DNA from: Nitrosomonas sp.
GTDB taxonomy: Bacteria; Pseudomonadota; Gammaproteobacteria; Burkholderiales; Nitrosomonadaceae
Reading direction: 5' to 3'
Length of the DNA: 64,000 nt
Assembly (NCBI GenBank): GCA_016721865.1
Contig: JADKHF010000006.1
Span: forward strand, 62,001-126,000
In this document: piece after piece, positions 20,023 through 30,793 of the stretch
Layout of the letters: the number at the start of each line of letters is the position of its first letter
Position numbering within the stretch: the first letter of the stretch is position 1
The notes under the pieces: model-generated
The model's database searches: none
Told to the model about the DNA's origin: nothing
The model's input: only the letters and a program-made list of their open reading frames with translations
Made by a program: the position numbers and the translations under genes

Positions 20023-21192
20023 ATGAAATCTAAAACGATCGGATATTCCAGCATCAAGCTTGCCGGTTTGGCTACGGCTGGCATCCTGTTTCTGGTTGTC
20101 AGCCAGGCTAATGCGACCCCTTATGCCTTCCATGATCTTGGCACCGCAGGCGGGCCCTGGTCAAACGCGCTCGCGATCAATAACGCTGGACAAATCACGG
20201 GTGGAAATAGCCGCGGAACCCCTACCAGGGATGATGGGGAAATTCTTACGATCTGGGATGGTGCTACCGTGACCACCAGCGATTTAGATAGTCGTGGCTG
20301 GAGCATTAATTCTTCAGGCGCTATCACAGGTGGTTATGCAGACCGCGCTTTCTGGTTTTTTGCCTCGGCCTGGAGTGCTGCTGGCGTTCGAACGGATTTC
20401 GAAGATTTGGCGGGACGCAAAGACGAATTCTGGAGCGTAGGGCAAGGCATTAACGACCTTGGTCAAGTGGTCGGGGCCGCGGTGGCTCCTGATAAAATAG
20501 CCTACAAACCACTCCTTTGGAACAACAGCACGACACCTACCGTATTGGATACGCTTGGCGGGCAAACGGGTGAAGCCTTGGGTATCAATAATGCCGGATT
20601 CGCTGTGGGAAACAGTTTCACAACCGGCGATACCGCCAGCCATGCTACGTTGTGGAATGTCAACAGTGGCTCGGTTACCGATCTTGGCACGCTCGGCGGT
20701 ATTGACAGCAATGCATTGGCTATCAACGCTGCCGGGCAAATTGCCGGCTGGAGTTACCTCGCGGGTGATTTCGCTCAGCATGCTACATTCTGGGATGGCG
20801 CTGCCTTAACCGACTTGGATACCTTGGGCGGTACAAATAGTCAAGCGCTTGCGCTCAACAACTCTGGACAAATTGTAGGTTGGAGCGAATTGGCTGACGG
20901 TTCCCAACATGCAACGCTGTGGAATGGTACTTCATTGATTGACCTGAATAGCCTGTTGGATCCCGCCTTGGTGAGTGCCGGTTGAGTGTTAATAGAAGCA
21001 GCCGGTATCAACGATTACGGCGCGATTGTTGGAAGGGCGAGCAATAGCAATTTAGGTATTGAATGGGGACACGCCTTCTTGCTATCCCCCGTTCCTGAAC
21101 CCGAAACCTACGCCATGTTGTTGGCAGGCTTGGGCTTGATGGGTGCTATGGTTCGTCGGCGCAAGGTGGCTGGCGAGCGCCACGGATATTAA
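20023..21192 (+). pseudogene. HAF-repeat PEP-CTERM protein with an internal TGA
   Basis: The start MKSKTIGYSSIKLAGL follows AAAGGAAAAG. A signal peptide (to about residue 30, ANA-T) precedes at least five HAF-type repeats of the pattern ALAINNAGQITG...ATLWN..T, spaced about 45 residues, as in predicted extracellular beta-propeller-like proteins. TGA at 20983-20985 interrupts LVSAG/VLIEAAGINDYG, where the family usually has Trp. The same frame then runs to the sorting signal VPEPETYAMLLAGLGL and RRRK. If the TGA is real, the product lacks the sorting tail and would be released instead of sorted. The last codon overlaps the left end of a repeat element. Confidence 0.85.
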
Positions 21193-21305
21193 GGAAACTC
21201 TGAATAACTGTCATTTCGAGCGTAACGAGAAATCTATGATACTGATCCGCAAAGATTCCTCACTGCGTTCGGAATGACAAAGTTGAGTTATCCAGAGTTT
21301 CCTTA
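21189..21305. repeat. MITE-like element, family B, copy 1 (117 bp)
   Basis: Inverted ends TTAAGGAAACTCTGAATAACT and the complement of TTAAGGAAACTCTGGATAACT. The interior contains TGTCATTTCGAGCG and CGTTCGGAATGACA arms, so the RNA would fold into a long hairpin and could end transcription. Its TTAA overlaps the TAA stop of the PEP-CTERM gene. A second copy is at 48742-48836. Confidence 0.85.
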
Positions 21306-21338
21306 AGGCGCTATTGTTTTTTATTTGCTTGTTGCAAA

Positions 21339-21360
21339 GAACGGATGAGTACATCCGTTC
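21339..21360. promoter_or_regulatory. 22-bp palindrome between the PEP-CTERM genes and pilJ
   Basis: GAACGGATG-AGTA-CATCCGTTC, a perfect 9-4-9 inverted repeat of the same type as at 19046. It lies about 250 bases before pilJ. An operator role is inferred from recurrence. Confidence 0.5.
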
Positions 21361-21611
21361 TAACTTAAAGCGTCGCATGTATGTCGCTACTCGCTTTTCT
21401 TTGCGATCGCTTTCATGTTGTGGTTTGTTCTTGAATGTGCCTGTATAAAATGCAATAAATTCCTAAAAGACCTTGTTTCACAGGTCTTATCCTGTTTTCA
21501 ACTCTACGCTTCAGCGATTAATCTATCACCTGACAACAATCGTGTCTGGTGTCTTCTTTCATCAAAAAACCTGAATACCCAGACAAGCCCTCATCAAAGC
21601 TGGAGAAAACA

Positions 21612-23720
21612 ATGAAAGATAATTTTTCTAAATTTGGATTGACAACCAGAATGGTTGCCATAGGAAAGAAACTGCCGGTTATTACCCTGCCGGCAAAGAA
21701 AAGTATTCCTAAGAATATTTCCATTTTAAACAATAGCTGGATAATGGGCATTATCTTAATACTTTCCACCGTGTTTCTCCTGATTACACTGACTATCAGT
21801 GTAAAGCAAGCCAGGAATCATACGACTCAACCGGAATTGGTCGCACAACTACAGATGCAGCATTTGCGCCTGTCAAAAGCCGCGCAACAGGCACACATGG
21901 GTAATGCGGATGCGTTTACTCAGTTGCAGGATAGTCAATATCATTTAAATCAGTATATTACACTTCTATCCCAAGGCGGCGTCTATCGCCAGGACAAGAC
22001 CGTTCCAGCTGCAGACCATTAACTTTCATTAAGCCTTGATGCTTACCATCAATTCTGGCAGCATGAGGATAAAAAGCTCGCTCTGATTCTGAACCATAAG
22101 GAATCTTCGATCAAGCTAAACAGCAGCATCCAGGCAATCCATATCACGCATAGTCAATTGGCCAGACGCATCGAGGAATTAATTAGCCGCATGGTAGAGA
22201 TTGGAAATCTGTCGCAGGAAATACGCACGATGGAGTCCATAAAAATGCATGCGCGCACTGCAGCCAGGAATGTCAGAACGCTTTTCCCCAATGAATTTTC
22301 GCTGACAGAAATTACCACGCAGATTGCTCAGGATCACGCACAAATCTCAGCGATTATCCAAATTTTAAGTCAGGGGAATAATGGGCTTGGGGCGGCATCA
22401 AACAAGGATGAGATTATTCAGGATCTATTGTCACATGTTTATTCCCTGCTGAGAAAATTTGATGATCACCTGCAGGTGATCCAAAAAGAGATGCCTGTGG
22501 CTTTTACTACCCAGTTGGCTATGGATGAAGTTGCGAACAACAGTGAAGTCATGTTGGATATGACGCGCGCGCTTAATAGTGAAATTCAAGAGCAAAATAG
22601 GCATACTGCATCTTTATTCAATGCGCTGATTTATACATTCGGCGCATGCGCAGTTCTTGCATTCATTTTTTTCATCCGGGCAGTACGCCAGAATGCACAT
22701 TATCAAGATTTGGCAAGCAGAAATGAAGTTGAGAAAGCGCATAAGGCCATCGTGACGCTTCTGGACGATATGAAAAGAATCGCCGATGGCGACCTGACCG
22801 TCCGCACGGATATCACGAATCATATGACCGGTGCAATTGCCGATGCCATCAATTGCACGATTGAGGAATTACACACACTGGTAGAACAGGTCAATCAGGC
22901 CAGCGCACTGGTTGTTAAATCGTCTAATCAGGCGCAATATGTTTCATCGGGACTATTGTCCGCAGCACAACAGCAAACGGCAAAAATTGAACAAACTACC
23001 CTTGCAGTAATAGGCATGACGGAATCCATCAGTAATATATCCGATATGGCAACGGAATCCGCTAAAGTAGCCAAACAATCTTTGGCTACTGCGGAAAAAG
23101 GCACCTCGGCAGTACGTGAATCCATCGCTGGAATGAATGAAATCCGCGTTTATATTCAGGACACTTCAAAGCGGATCAAACGGTTGGGAGAGAGCTCACA
23201 GGAAATCGGTGAGATTGTCGCATTGATCACTGATATCACCGATCAAACGAATGTTCTGGCTTTAAATGCAGCGCTTCAAGCAACAGCCGCAGGTGAGGCT
23301 GGGCATGGTTTTACTGTGATTGCGCAAGAAGTGCAACGTCTGGCTGAGCGATCAGCAGAAGCCAGCAAACAAATCAGTGAACTAATTATTACCATTCAAG
23401 GCGATACACAAGATGCCATCGCGGCGATGGAAAGAAGTACGCTCGGCGTGGCAAAAGGCGCAAAACGCGCCGATGCGGCCGGGCGGGCTCTGGAAGAAAT
23501 AGAGGAAGTTTCAAAGCAGCTTGCTCAACTGGTTGCCAATATTTTTGATGTCACCAATACCCAGACACGTGCAGCGCATAAGGTGGTTGCAAATATGGAA
23601 GAGATTCTTCATATTACCCGGCAGAATACCGAGGGGACGCAGAAAACCACTGGGTCAATTAAACAGATCACAGGTTTTGCATCTGAGCTTAAAGCTTCTG
23701 TATCGAATTTTAGGGTGTGA
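21612..23720 (+). pseudogene. pilJ: PilJ-type methyl-accepting chemotaxis protein with an internal TAA
   Basis: Membrane receptor of the pilus-linked Chp chemosensory pathway. ATG 21612 follows GGAGAAAACA. The first membrane helix is SWIMGIILILSTVFLLITLT (about residues 43-62), the second GACAVLAFIFFI (about 345). A HAMP region follows, then the signalling hairpin with DITDQTNVLALNAALQATAAG (about 540-560). TAA at 22020-22022 interrupts the periplasmic domain, but the frame on either side is the same and both parts are conserved; the total would be 702 residues. Either a nonsense allele or a sequence error. A restart inside would lack the first helix. The ChpA-type kinase follows after 39 bases. 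Confidence 0.82.
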
Positions 23721-23759
23721 TGCCATTTTGATTTCAATACGGATTGATGGTACTTAACA

Positions 23760-26700
23760 ATGAGCGCGCAACCAAAACTTAATATTTCTTCGATTATCGG
23801 AATCAAGGAAGGAATTTATCAGGTCTTTGCATTGATTGACCAGAATCTGGATGTTTATAGCAAACATCCCGGTAATTCCATCCTGATCAAAGACTGCCGG
23901 AATTATATTCATCAATTGGACGGCTTGCTTGAAATGCTGGGATTAACCAGCATTACCATCGTTACTGAGAAAATGGAGCAATTGGTCGCTGCGCTTATCA
24001 GCAAGAAAATCGAACCCAGCCCACCGATTTTCGACGCGCTGAAACACGCCACCAATGCATTGCTTTACTATCTGAATGAACTGATTGATGGTGCGGAGGA
24101 AAATCCGTTGCGCTTGTTTCCAGCCTATCGGGGGTTGATGCAGGTTTATGGTTTCGAGAATGCGCCCGAGAGTGATTTATTTTTCCCTCGATTAACGGCC
24201 AACCCGGCATTAAAAGCGGAATCAGCGCATATTGACGCCTTAACGGGTAAATCTTTAGCCAAACAGTTGGGTGCCGAATATCAGGCTGGTCTGTTGAAAT
24301 GGTTGCGTGCCCCATCAAATAAAGACGGCTTGCAGCAAATGGCTGCAACAGTCAATCAAATCGAGGAATTTCCAGGAACCACGGAAGAACGTGCATTCTG
24401 GTGGGTGGCTTCTGGTTTTCTCGAGGATTTATTGCAACTGGAAGACAATCAAATTGATCTTCCGGTGCGCCGCCTGTGCGGAAAGATTGAGCAAGCCATT
24501 CGTCACCTTGCTGCTGGAATCCCCGGCAATCCTTCACTGCTAATGCGTGAATTGCTGTACCACATCGCGCACAGCAAATCAGCCAGTCAGCGAATCCGTG
24601 ATATCAAGAGCAGTTATACCTGGCCCGGTCAGACGGCAGATCCGGATACGCTGACTTTTGAACAGTCGGAAACCCTGCGCCCCGTTCTGGATCGGCTACG
24701 TAGCACACTGATGCAGGCTAATGATATCTGGCGTGAATTTTGTGCGGGGCACCAGGAAAGTTTGGCCTCGTTACTTGAATACATTGATTGGCTCAACCAT
24801 CAGGCGCAGCAAACCGGATGTGCTCAGTTAGTGAAATTAATCGATGCCATTGGCAGCACTGTTACTTATTTACATGATCAGCCTCAGGAGGCAAGTGAAG
24901 AGCTGGCCATGGAAATGGCGACTGCTTTGTTACTGGTTGAAAGTATTATCGATGACTTTAACAAACCACCTCCGGATTTATCGCAGCAGATCGATGTGAT
25001 TGCCGTCCGCCTGCATCGCATTACTGCAGGCGACGTTAATGTCAGCGAGCTGCCACGTGCTAAAGCATATGCTGCGTTAGAAAGTAGATCACAGGAAAAA
25101 GAATTACTGGCGCAGGTTGCACAGGAAATTCTGACCAATCTGGGACAAATCGAGACCATTCTGGATAAATTCTTTTTTGAGCCCGGGAAACGTTCGGAAA
25201 TGACCATGCTGCCCGGCTTATTCAAGCAAATCTCCGGTATTTTGGTCATGCTGGATTTGGAACGTGCGCACACTTTGTTGCATCTTTGCCAGAACCTGGT
25301 CGAAAAACTGTTAAATCCGGGTTATGAAATAGTGGAGGCAGAACAGATCCTGCTGGTGGATGGATTAAGCAGTTTGGGTTTCTTTATAGAAGCGCTCAGA
25401 AGCGGGCAACCCGAGAGTCACCAGATTGTCGATGAAGCGGTCAAGTTATTCCAGATCGTATCGATTTCTGCAAGCGCACCGCTACCGGCGCAAACGGCTG
25501 CTTCTGAGCCAACTGCCGCGGCAAAACCGGATACAGCACGCGTTGAAGTGGCAAGTGCCAGTGTCGATCCGGAATTGCTCGATATTTTCCTGGAAGAAGC
25601 GGATGAAGTGCTGGCAAGTATTGCCAGTGAACTGCAAAAGTGCCGGATCGATGCAACCAATAGCGAATCACTCGCCGGCTTGCGGCGCGGATTTCATACA
25701 CTCAAAGGCAGCGGCCGCATGGTAAGGCTGGAGGAAATGAGTGAAGTTGCCTGGCGCTTGGAGCAAGTTCTGAATCATTGGTTAACTGAAAAAAGACCGG
25801 TTTCCGATCCATTAATAAACTTAATCACTCGCACGCATCAAACCTACGGTAAGTGGTGCAGGAATTTGCGCGAGCAGGGTGCAACCGAGGTTGATTCTGG
25901 TGAATTGTTGCTTTTAGCAAGAGAGCTATTAGTTGGTGAGAAAGCAATTGAAGTACAGCGGGCAGAGTCAGCCGCAGGGGCTGAAAGCCAAGCTGATATT
26001 GACGCATCGTTTGAAGCCGAAACGCAAGATCCAACTGTATTTCCGGATTCCTCGCCCAGCGGAACAAAAACAAGGTTTGAACAACCTGTGCCGCTTACCT
26101 CCGAAGCAATTGACCAGATCAATCCCGAGCTGCTTCATGTGTTTCTTGAAGAAACGCAAGACATTATTCCGCAAATGGGCGGTAAATTGCGTGCCTGGCG
26201 CATATTGCCGCAAGACGAGGATATTCAACACGCGTTACTGAGACTGTTACATACCCTGAAAGGCAGCACCCGCATGACGGGAGCGCTACAGCTTGGTGAA
26301 TTGATCCATGCGATGGAAAGTCATGTGGAAACGGCTTTTCGTGAACGCAATATTTCCGATTCCGCTCTTGATCAGCTGGAAAGTGAATTTGACGCCATCA
26401 GCGGCAAGATTGAACAGCTTCAGCATATTGACGTACTTCCACTTCCGGCAAATCAGGTTGTTCCAGATACTGCTGGGGATACGACTGAACTACTGGATGT
26501 TCTGCCCGAAAAACAGAGCTGCCTCAGTCAAAAACCATTTTGCGTATTAACTCCGAGTTGATTGATCGCCTGGTGAATGATTCCGGAGAAGCCAGCATTT
26601 TGCGTTCCAAAATTGAGGCGCAGCTCAACAATTTTAAACAATCGCTGCAGGATCTTACTGAAAGCACGCATCGCCTGCACGATCAGTTGCGCGAAGTTGA

Positions 26701-28342
26701 GATTCAGGCGGAAACGCAAATGCAATCGCATCTTGCGCAGCAGCATGAAAGTGAGCCTGCATTTGATCCACTCGAATTTGATCGATTCTCCCGCTTCCAG
26801 GAATTGACGCGACTAATGGCTGAAAGTGTTGATGACATTATCACCGTGCAAAAAAGCTTACGGACAACACAAACTGTCGCTGAAGAAGCGGTCGTGCAGC
26901 AATCCGTGATTAACCGCCAGCTCCAGCAATCCTTGCTGCAAATCCGTACGATACCCTTTGGTAATTATGCCGAACGTTATTATCGTATCGCCCGGCAAGT
27001 GGCGGAAGATGTGAGTAAAAAAGCCAATCTGGAAATCCAGGGTGCAGAAGTAGAAATTGATCGCAGTGTATTAGAGAAGATTAATCCGCCTCTGGAGCAT
27101 TTGCTGCGTAATGCGATAGCCCACGGCATCGAAGAACCACTGCTAAGACAACAAGCAGGAAAGCCTGAAACAGGACAAGTCGCTATCCACCTGCGTCAGG
27201 AAGGCAACGAAGTGATCATCACCCTGAGTGACGATGGCCGTGGGCTGAATTTGCCGCGCATTCGTGAGGAAGCGCAACGGCTTGGCTTGATCCAGGAAAA
27301 TGAAATAATGGATGATGACAAGGCGATGTCGCTGATCTTCATCCAAGGCTTGTCAACAACTGATTCCATCACCGGAATTGCCGGTCGCGGAATTGGTCTG
27401 GATATCGTCAAAAATGAGATTTCGATGCTCGGTGGCCGCATCAGTGTTCGGTCTGTTCCCAACCAGGGAACAACGTTCACGATTTGTTTGCCACTTACGC
27501 TGTCCGTTGCACAGACATTCATGGTCCGCGCCGGGAAACAAATCTATGCGATACCTGCTTTTATTGTCGAACATAACCGGGAATTCGATCTCGATACGCT
27601 TAAAACAATCTATCAGGATCGTCAGATCGAATTTAATGGAAAAAAATATTTGTTCTCTCATCTGTCGCATTTACTGTGTGAACCCGGTCATATTCCTGAA
27701 ATCACCAGGCACAGCCAAGTGTTATTCCTGCACAGCGGCACACAATATCTTGCAGTGCATGTTGATGAACTGATCGGTAACACCGAGGTAGTAATCAAGA
27801 ACATCGGTTCACAGCTTGCACATGCGCCTGGTGTTGAAGGCGCTACAATTACCGGCGATGGCGAAGTCATACTAATCCTGAATCCGGTGAAACTGATACA
27901 ACGCAGCGATGTTCAGAAAGTTCTCAGCACCCCCCTGGCAGAATTAACAACTGCCACTCAAAAGAAAACCATCAAGGCGCCCGCCATCATGGTGGTGGAT
28001 GATTCATTGACGGTACGCAAAGTAACCTGCCGCCTGCTGGAACGTGAAGGTTGCGACGTGTTGATTGCGAAAAATGGCAAGGAAGCAATTGGAATTCTTC
28101 AGGACAGCGTTCCGGATGTCATGCTGATCGATCTGGAAATGCCTAAAATGAATGGTTTTGAGTTGATCGAAAAAGTACGCGCGAACCCGGAAACGGCCCA
28201 TATCCCGATGATTATCATCTCCTCACGAACTGCGGAAAAGCACCGGAAAATTGCCAAGGATCTGGGAGTTAATATATTTCTTGGTAAACCTTATAAAGAG
28301 GATGAATTGCTCAATCATTTATCTGAGTTGATAAGAAAATAA
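23760..28342 (+). CDS. ChpA/PilL-type hybrid chemosensory histidine kinase, one-base frameshift
   Basis: About 1527 residues when one missing A in CCCGAAAAACAGAG (about 26512) is restored, which yields EKTELPQSKTILRINSELIDRL. Two canonical phosphotransfer sites FHTLKG (His about 646) and LHTLKG (His about 831) follow an N-terminal degenerate Hpt-like region. Then come a CheA-like dimerisation/ATPase part with LEHLLRNAIAHGIEEP, DDGRGLNL and GRGIGLDIV, a CheW-like domain, and a C-terminal receiver with MVVDDSLTV and LIDLEMPKMNG. This is the layout of the kinase controlling type IV pilus motility or adhesion. It directly follows pilJ. No pilG, pilH, pilI or pilK is beside it. Confidence 0.88.
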
Positions 28343-28435
28343 GCGGTAGCAATAACAGAGGAAAATATTGCATAATCCCATTGCTGGATTATTTGCTCAA
28401 TCCGCTTTGAATTCATGATGAATCGCGGAGGGATA

Positions 28436-29057
28436 ATGGGAAACAATGCAATTACACAGATTCAGCAAGCACTGAGAAACAAAGGTATTGATCCGGGCGC
28501 GATTGATGGCATTTGGGGACGCAACACCATTGCCGCAGTCAGACAATTTCAAATGTAACAAGGTCTTGAAGTGGATGGTATTGTAGACCAGCAAACCACA
28601 ACAGCCCTCTTCAAGGATGTTCCATCGGTCATTGAGCTACTCCTTCCTTGGTTTGAAGAAGCCAAGCACTTGATGGGTACGAAGGAAGTGCTTGGCGATA
28701 AGAATAATCCTGTCATTATGGATTGGGCGAAGGATCTTGATATCAACTATGTCGGCGATGACATTCCATGGTGCGGGCTCTTTGTTACACATTGTGTTGG
28801 GACGACATTGCAGCACGAAGTACTGACTGGGAATCCACTGGGTGCGCGGCAATGGGAAAGGTCATGTGGGTTTTTACGTCGGCGAAGATGATGAGGCTTA
28901 TCAAATTCTTGGCGGGAACCAGTCCGACAAGGTGTGCCTGATGTGGTTGGGCAAAGATCGATTCCGCAATGCACGCTGGCCTAAAACCGCTTCCTCGTTA
29001 ATAAGTAGAGTTGTACAAAAAGACCGGGGTGAAGGGTTGTCGGTAAATGAAGCGTAA
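28436..29057 (+). pseudogene. Peptidoglycan-binding TIGR02594-like protein, decayed
   Basis: ATG 28436 follows GGAGGG. The first part is a peptidoglycan-binding domain (IQQALRNKGIDPGAIDGIWGRNTIAAVRQFQ), stopped by TAA at 28556-28558. The frame continues QGLEVDGIVDQQT and into a cysteine-peptidase-like domain with WCGLFVTHCVG. At about 28855 the frame breaks at GARQWE, and a different frame resumes with GHVGFYVGEDDEAYQILGGNQSDKV; the usual segment between these two is shortened. Together these look like a degenerate cell-wall hydrolase, perhaps prophage-derived. No function is expected. Confidence 0.75.
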
Positions 29058-29167
29058 ATTGTTTGGCCATTTTGCTTAGGCCAACTTGGCGTTACATCCG
29101 TGCATTTAATCTTGGACATGCTGCAATTGCTGCTTATAGCTCTGACGCCATGGAGTTTAAGGATAGA

Positions 29168-30388
29168 TTATGCAGTTACAGATTCCTTCAATTGATGGTT
29201 TGTATTGGATCGCGTTGCGGCAAAAGTAGTGTTGATCTTTTTAGGATCAGTCGAGTGGGATATTTGACTATAGAAAGCATTATAGTGCGGATGAGATTGG
29301 TAACTATTGATAACATCTGCGTGTGCCAGTTGGATTCGCCAGCAAAGGCGATATTGCCCCGGTTCTGTTAATGCCCAACCTGAGAAAACTTGGCGCACAC
29401 CCGGAATTGTCATTAAAGTTTTACGTGCCTGTTCAGTCAGCGTATCAAATTGCTGTAGATAACGGCTCTCAACATTACAAATAATGATTTGTTCTACAGA
29501 CTGCCAAGGGCGGCACTGAATCAAAACTTCCGCTGCGCGGCCCGCTGATCCCCAGAGATGCATATACAATTTGATTTGTTCTTGGAGGCTTTCTTTAACA
29601 CCGTGCAATGATTCAATATAGCCCTTTTTGTTGTTTTTTTGGCTATTGGAACGAATTGCTGCGGCAGCGATATCGGAAAGTTCCGTGTAACAGTTAATTT
29701 TAGCAACACCATTTAAAATCAGCTTATGGTATTGCTCCTCAACTAATCCACTTCCGCCATGCAGCACCAGTGGAATGCCGAGTTCATCGTTAATGCGTTT
29801 CAGACGTTTGAAGTCTAATTTAGTGCTGCGATTGGGCTGGCGGCCATGGATTGTGCCAACGGAAACAGCAAGGAAATCAATTTTGGTCCGTTCAACATAC
29901 ACTTTAGCTTCTTCTGAAGAGGTATAGACGACCTCTCCCAAGTTATTGATTGCATTTTCTCCCTCCACACCGCCTACAAAACCGAGTATTCCTTCAACTG
30001 CTGTGCCGCAGGCATGAGCTACTTCTGTAACACGGCTGGTTTGAGTGATATTGACTGGGAATGTTTCTGAAGAAACATCCAGCATGACACTGTTGCAACC
30101 AAGATTAATCGCTTGAACGATGGAGTCATGTTTCTTTGCATGATCAAAGTGGATAGCAACCGGCACTTTGGCGTGATGTGCAGCTCGTTCGACAGCCGGC
30201 ATGATCAGGCTAAAATCTTGTTGATGGAAGAGCGGCTCAGAAAGATTGAGAATGACTGGTGAACGACAGAACTCGGCTGTCATGATAATAGCTTCCAAGA
30301 AATCCAGGCTTACCAGTCCAAAACCACCGATTGCGTAGTTATTTTGATAAGCATGATTCAACATATCGCGCATATCTACAAGTGGCAT
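29168..30388 (-). CDS. Class II fructose-bisphosphate aldolase fused to a Dabb-like domain
   Basis: Residues 1-300 are a class II (zinc) aldolase of the Calvin cycle: metal ligands in IHFDHAKKHD (about residue 80), GFVGGVEGENA, VSVGTIHG and VLHGGSG. It would condense triose phosphates to fructose- or sedoheptulose-bisphosphate. Residues about 305-385 form a second domain (VRQVFSGWALTEPGQYRL...INSYQSHPHYNAFYS) that resembles a Dabb stress-responsive alpha-beta barrel; this fusion makes the protein longer (406) than a plain aldolase (about 350). It is the last gene of the cbb cluster, 39 bases after the small gene. Role of the extra domain is unknown. Confidence 0.85.
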   Translation of the reverse strand: MPLVDMRDMLNHAYQNNYAIGGFGLVSLDFLEAIIMTAEFCRSPVILNLSEPLFHQQDFSLIMPAVERAAHHAKVPVAIHFDHAKKHDSIVQAINLGCNSVMLDVSSETFPVNITQTSRVTEVAHACGTAVEGILGFVGGVEGENAINNLGEVVYTSSEEAKVYVERTKIDFLAVSVGTIHGRQPNRSTKLDFKRLKRINDELGIPLVLHGGSGLVEEQYHKLILNGVAKINCYTELSDIAAAAIRSNSQKNNKKGYIESLHGVKESLQEQIKLYMHLWGSAGRAAEVLIQCRPWQSVEQIIICNVESRYLQQFDTLTEQARKTLMTIPGVRQVFSGWALTEPGQYRLCWRIQLAHADVINSYQSHPHYNAFYSQISHSTDPKKINTTFAATRSNTNHQLKESVTA

Positions 30389-30426
30389 TTTTATCCTCTG
30401 AAATTTAGGGGTGTGAAAAAATTAGC

Positions 30427-30771
30427 TCAATGCATAATTTTTTCAAGTGCCTGATCCAAATCATCCAGAGCTGACCCCATGATAAGACCTGCACAGCTAT
30501 GGTAAAGCCACAATTCACAAGAAACAGGTAGGTGTAAACCACGTCGTCCACGAATCTGAAACTCGCGCCATGCCAAAATGGGCTGATCCTCTGTATTGCT
30601 ATCTATGCATAGCCACATGGCCTTGTCTAGAATGACCTCTAATCCACGATGCTGCTGTAATGGAATTCGCAGTGGATAGCCTAAGCGTAGCAGCGCAAGC
30701 CGCCCGCGGTTATAACAAGCCGCTTCGATCGTTTTAGGGAAAATTCGCCAAGGGAGAGTCAGCGTTTCCAT
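30427..30771 (-). CDS. Small conserved-looking protein in the cbb cluster
   Basis: A 114-residue soluble protein starting METLTLPWRIFPKTIEAACYNRGRLALLRLGYPLRIPLQQ. I do not recognise a family. It lies between cbbX and the aldolase on the same strand, 22 bases after cbbX. Earlier in-frame ATGs (30822, 30849) would overlap cbbX by 29 bases or more. It has an all-soluble composition with a Trp/Arg-rich middle (AMWLCIDSN...WREFQIRGRRGLHLPVSCELW). Position suggests a role in RuBisCO maintenance or in the Calvin cycle, but this is only inference. Confidence 0.6.
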   Translation of the reverse strand: METLTLPWRIFPKTIEAACYNRGRLALLRLGYPLRIPLQQHRGLEVILDKAMWLCIDSNTEDQPILAWREFQIRGRRGLHLPVSCELWLYHSCAGLIMGSALDDLDQALEKIMH

Positions 30772-30793
30772 CGCTATCAAGATATTGTAATTT

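Noticed and set aside
1006..28558. Stop-codon reassignment (for example TGA as Trp) as an explanation for the in-frame stops
   Set aside because: All three stop codons occur in the affected frames, and TGA, TAA and TAG all act as normal stops in intact genes here (for example the ATGA overlaps).
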